Shown here one piece after another: positions 63,920 through 64,000 of a stretch of 64,000 nt of DNA. The notes below the pieces were generated by a model that was given only the letters and a program-made list of their open reading frames with translations, was not told the origin of the DNA and ran no database searches. Each line of letters starts with the position of its first letter. Position 1 is the stretch's first letter. Origin of the DNA: Cryoendolithus antarcticus (lineage: Eukaryota > Ascomycota > Dothideomycetes > Cladosporiales > Cladosporiaceae); contig NAJO01000003.1 of NCBI GenBank assembly GCA_002077065.1, forward strand, positions 930,001 to 994,000. The letters run 5' to 3'. The translations under genes were made by a program, and so were the position numbers.

Positions 63920-64000
63920 GGCTGCGGTTGGGTGGTGCTGATAAATTTACTGGGTACTGGAAGTGCTGGTCGTAGCGAGAAGAGCGCGAGTTGTCGGGCT

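Noticed and set aside
1..64000. tRNA, rRNA, CRISPR or intact transposable element
   Set aside because: No B-box-like tRNA motif, terminal inverted repeats, reverse transcriptase or transposase sequence was noticed by eye.

Overview
This window is nuclear DNA of a filamentous ascomycete. Genes are compact and mostly interrupted by introns of about 45-65 nt (GTAAGT/GTATGT-like donors, YAG acceptors). The content is eukaryotic and fungal: RPL43, RPS24, CCT8, a Zn2Cys6 regulator, WSC domains and COP9, INO80, retromer and tafazzin genes. Low-complexity proteins and two DUF7587-like genes suggest a dothideomycete (Mycosphaerellales/Capnodiales type), which is inference. I resolved splice structures by eye from frame continuity, splice signals and family conservation. 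No tRNA, rRNA, CRISPR array or intact transposon was recognised.

Layout. 0-30 kb is a dense housekeeping block: RING-H2 protein (cut by the left edge), RPL43, a saccharopine-dehydrogenase-like oxidoreductase, RPS24 head-to-head with an eEF2 lysine methyltransferase (EFM3 type), an Nrd1-type four-RRM protein, CCT8, a mitochondrial helical-repeat protein, an amino-acid transporter converging on tafazzin, NOSIP, an unknown protein, the INO80 subunit Iec3, another unknown, an isochorismatase-fold hydrolase, a PARN/CAF1 nuclease and IWR1. 30-40 kb is gene-poor: a cysteine-rich ectodomain fragment, a Zn2Cys6 regulator, a conserved unknown and a short-chain dehydrogenase lacking the usual Tyr-Lys pair. 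40-50 kb is dense again: LOA1/VPS66 acyltransferase, ArfGAP (GCS1), a SAP/RRM/RGG protein, VPS17 and MEF2. 50-54 kb holds a small basic unknown and two divergent paralogues of an uncharacterised family that I suggest is ADP-ribosyltransferase-like. 54-64 kb carries MTG1, a family X DNA polymerase, CSN6, a WSC-peroxidase fusion and eIF5.

Functional themes are cytosolic translation (RPL43, RPS24, EFM3, eIF5), mitochondrial translation and lipids (MEF2, MTG1, tafazzin), trafficking (VPS17, GCS1), and nuclear RNA or transcription (Nrd1-like, SAP/RRM, IWR1, Iec3). There is no sign of a biosynthetic cluster; neighbouring genes look like ordinary synteny with several short shared promoters.

Points most worth a second look: the divergent paralogue pair (one member has a myristoylation-type N-terminus); two genes, Iec3 and CSN6, whose frames end at an in-frame TAG followed by G and then continue as coding-like sequence for 65-68 codons; the three-WSC peroxidase fusion; and the atypical dehydrogenase.
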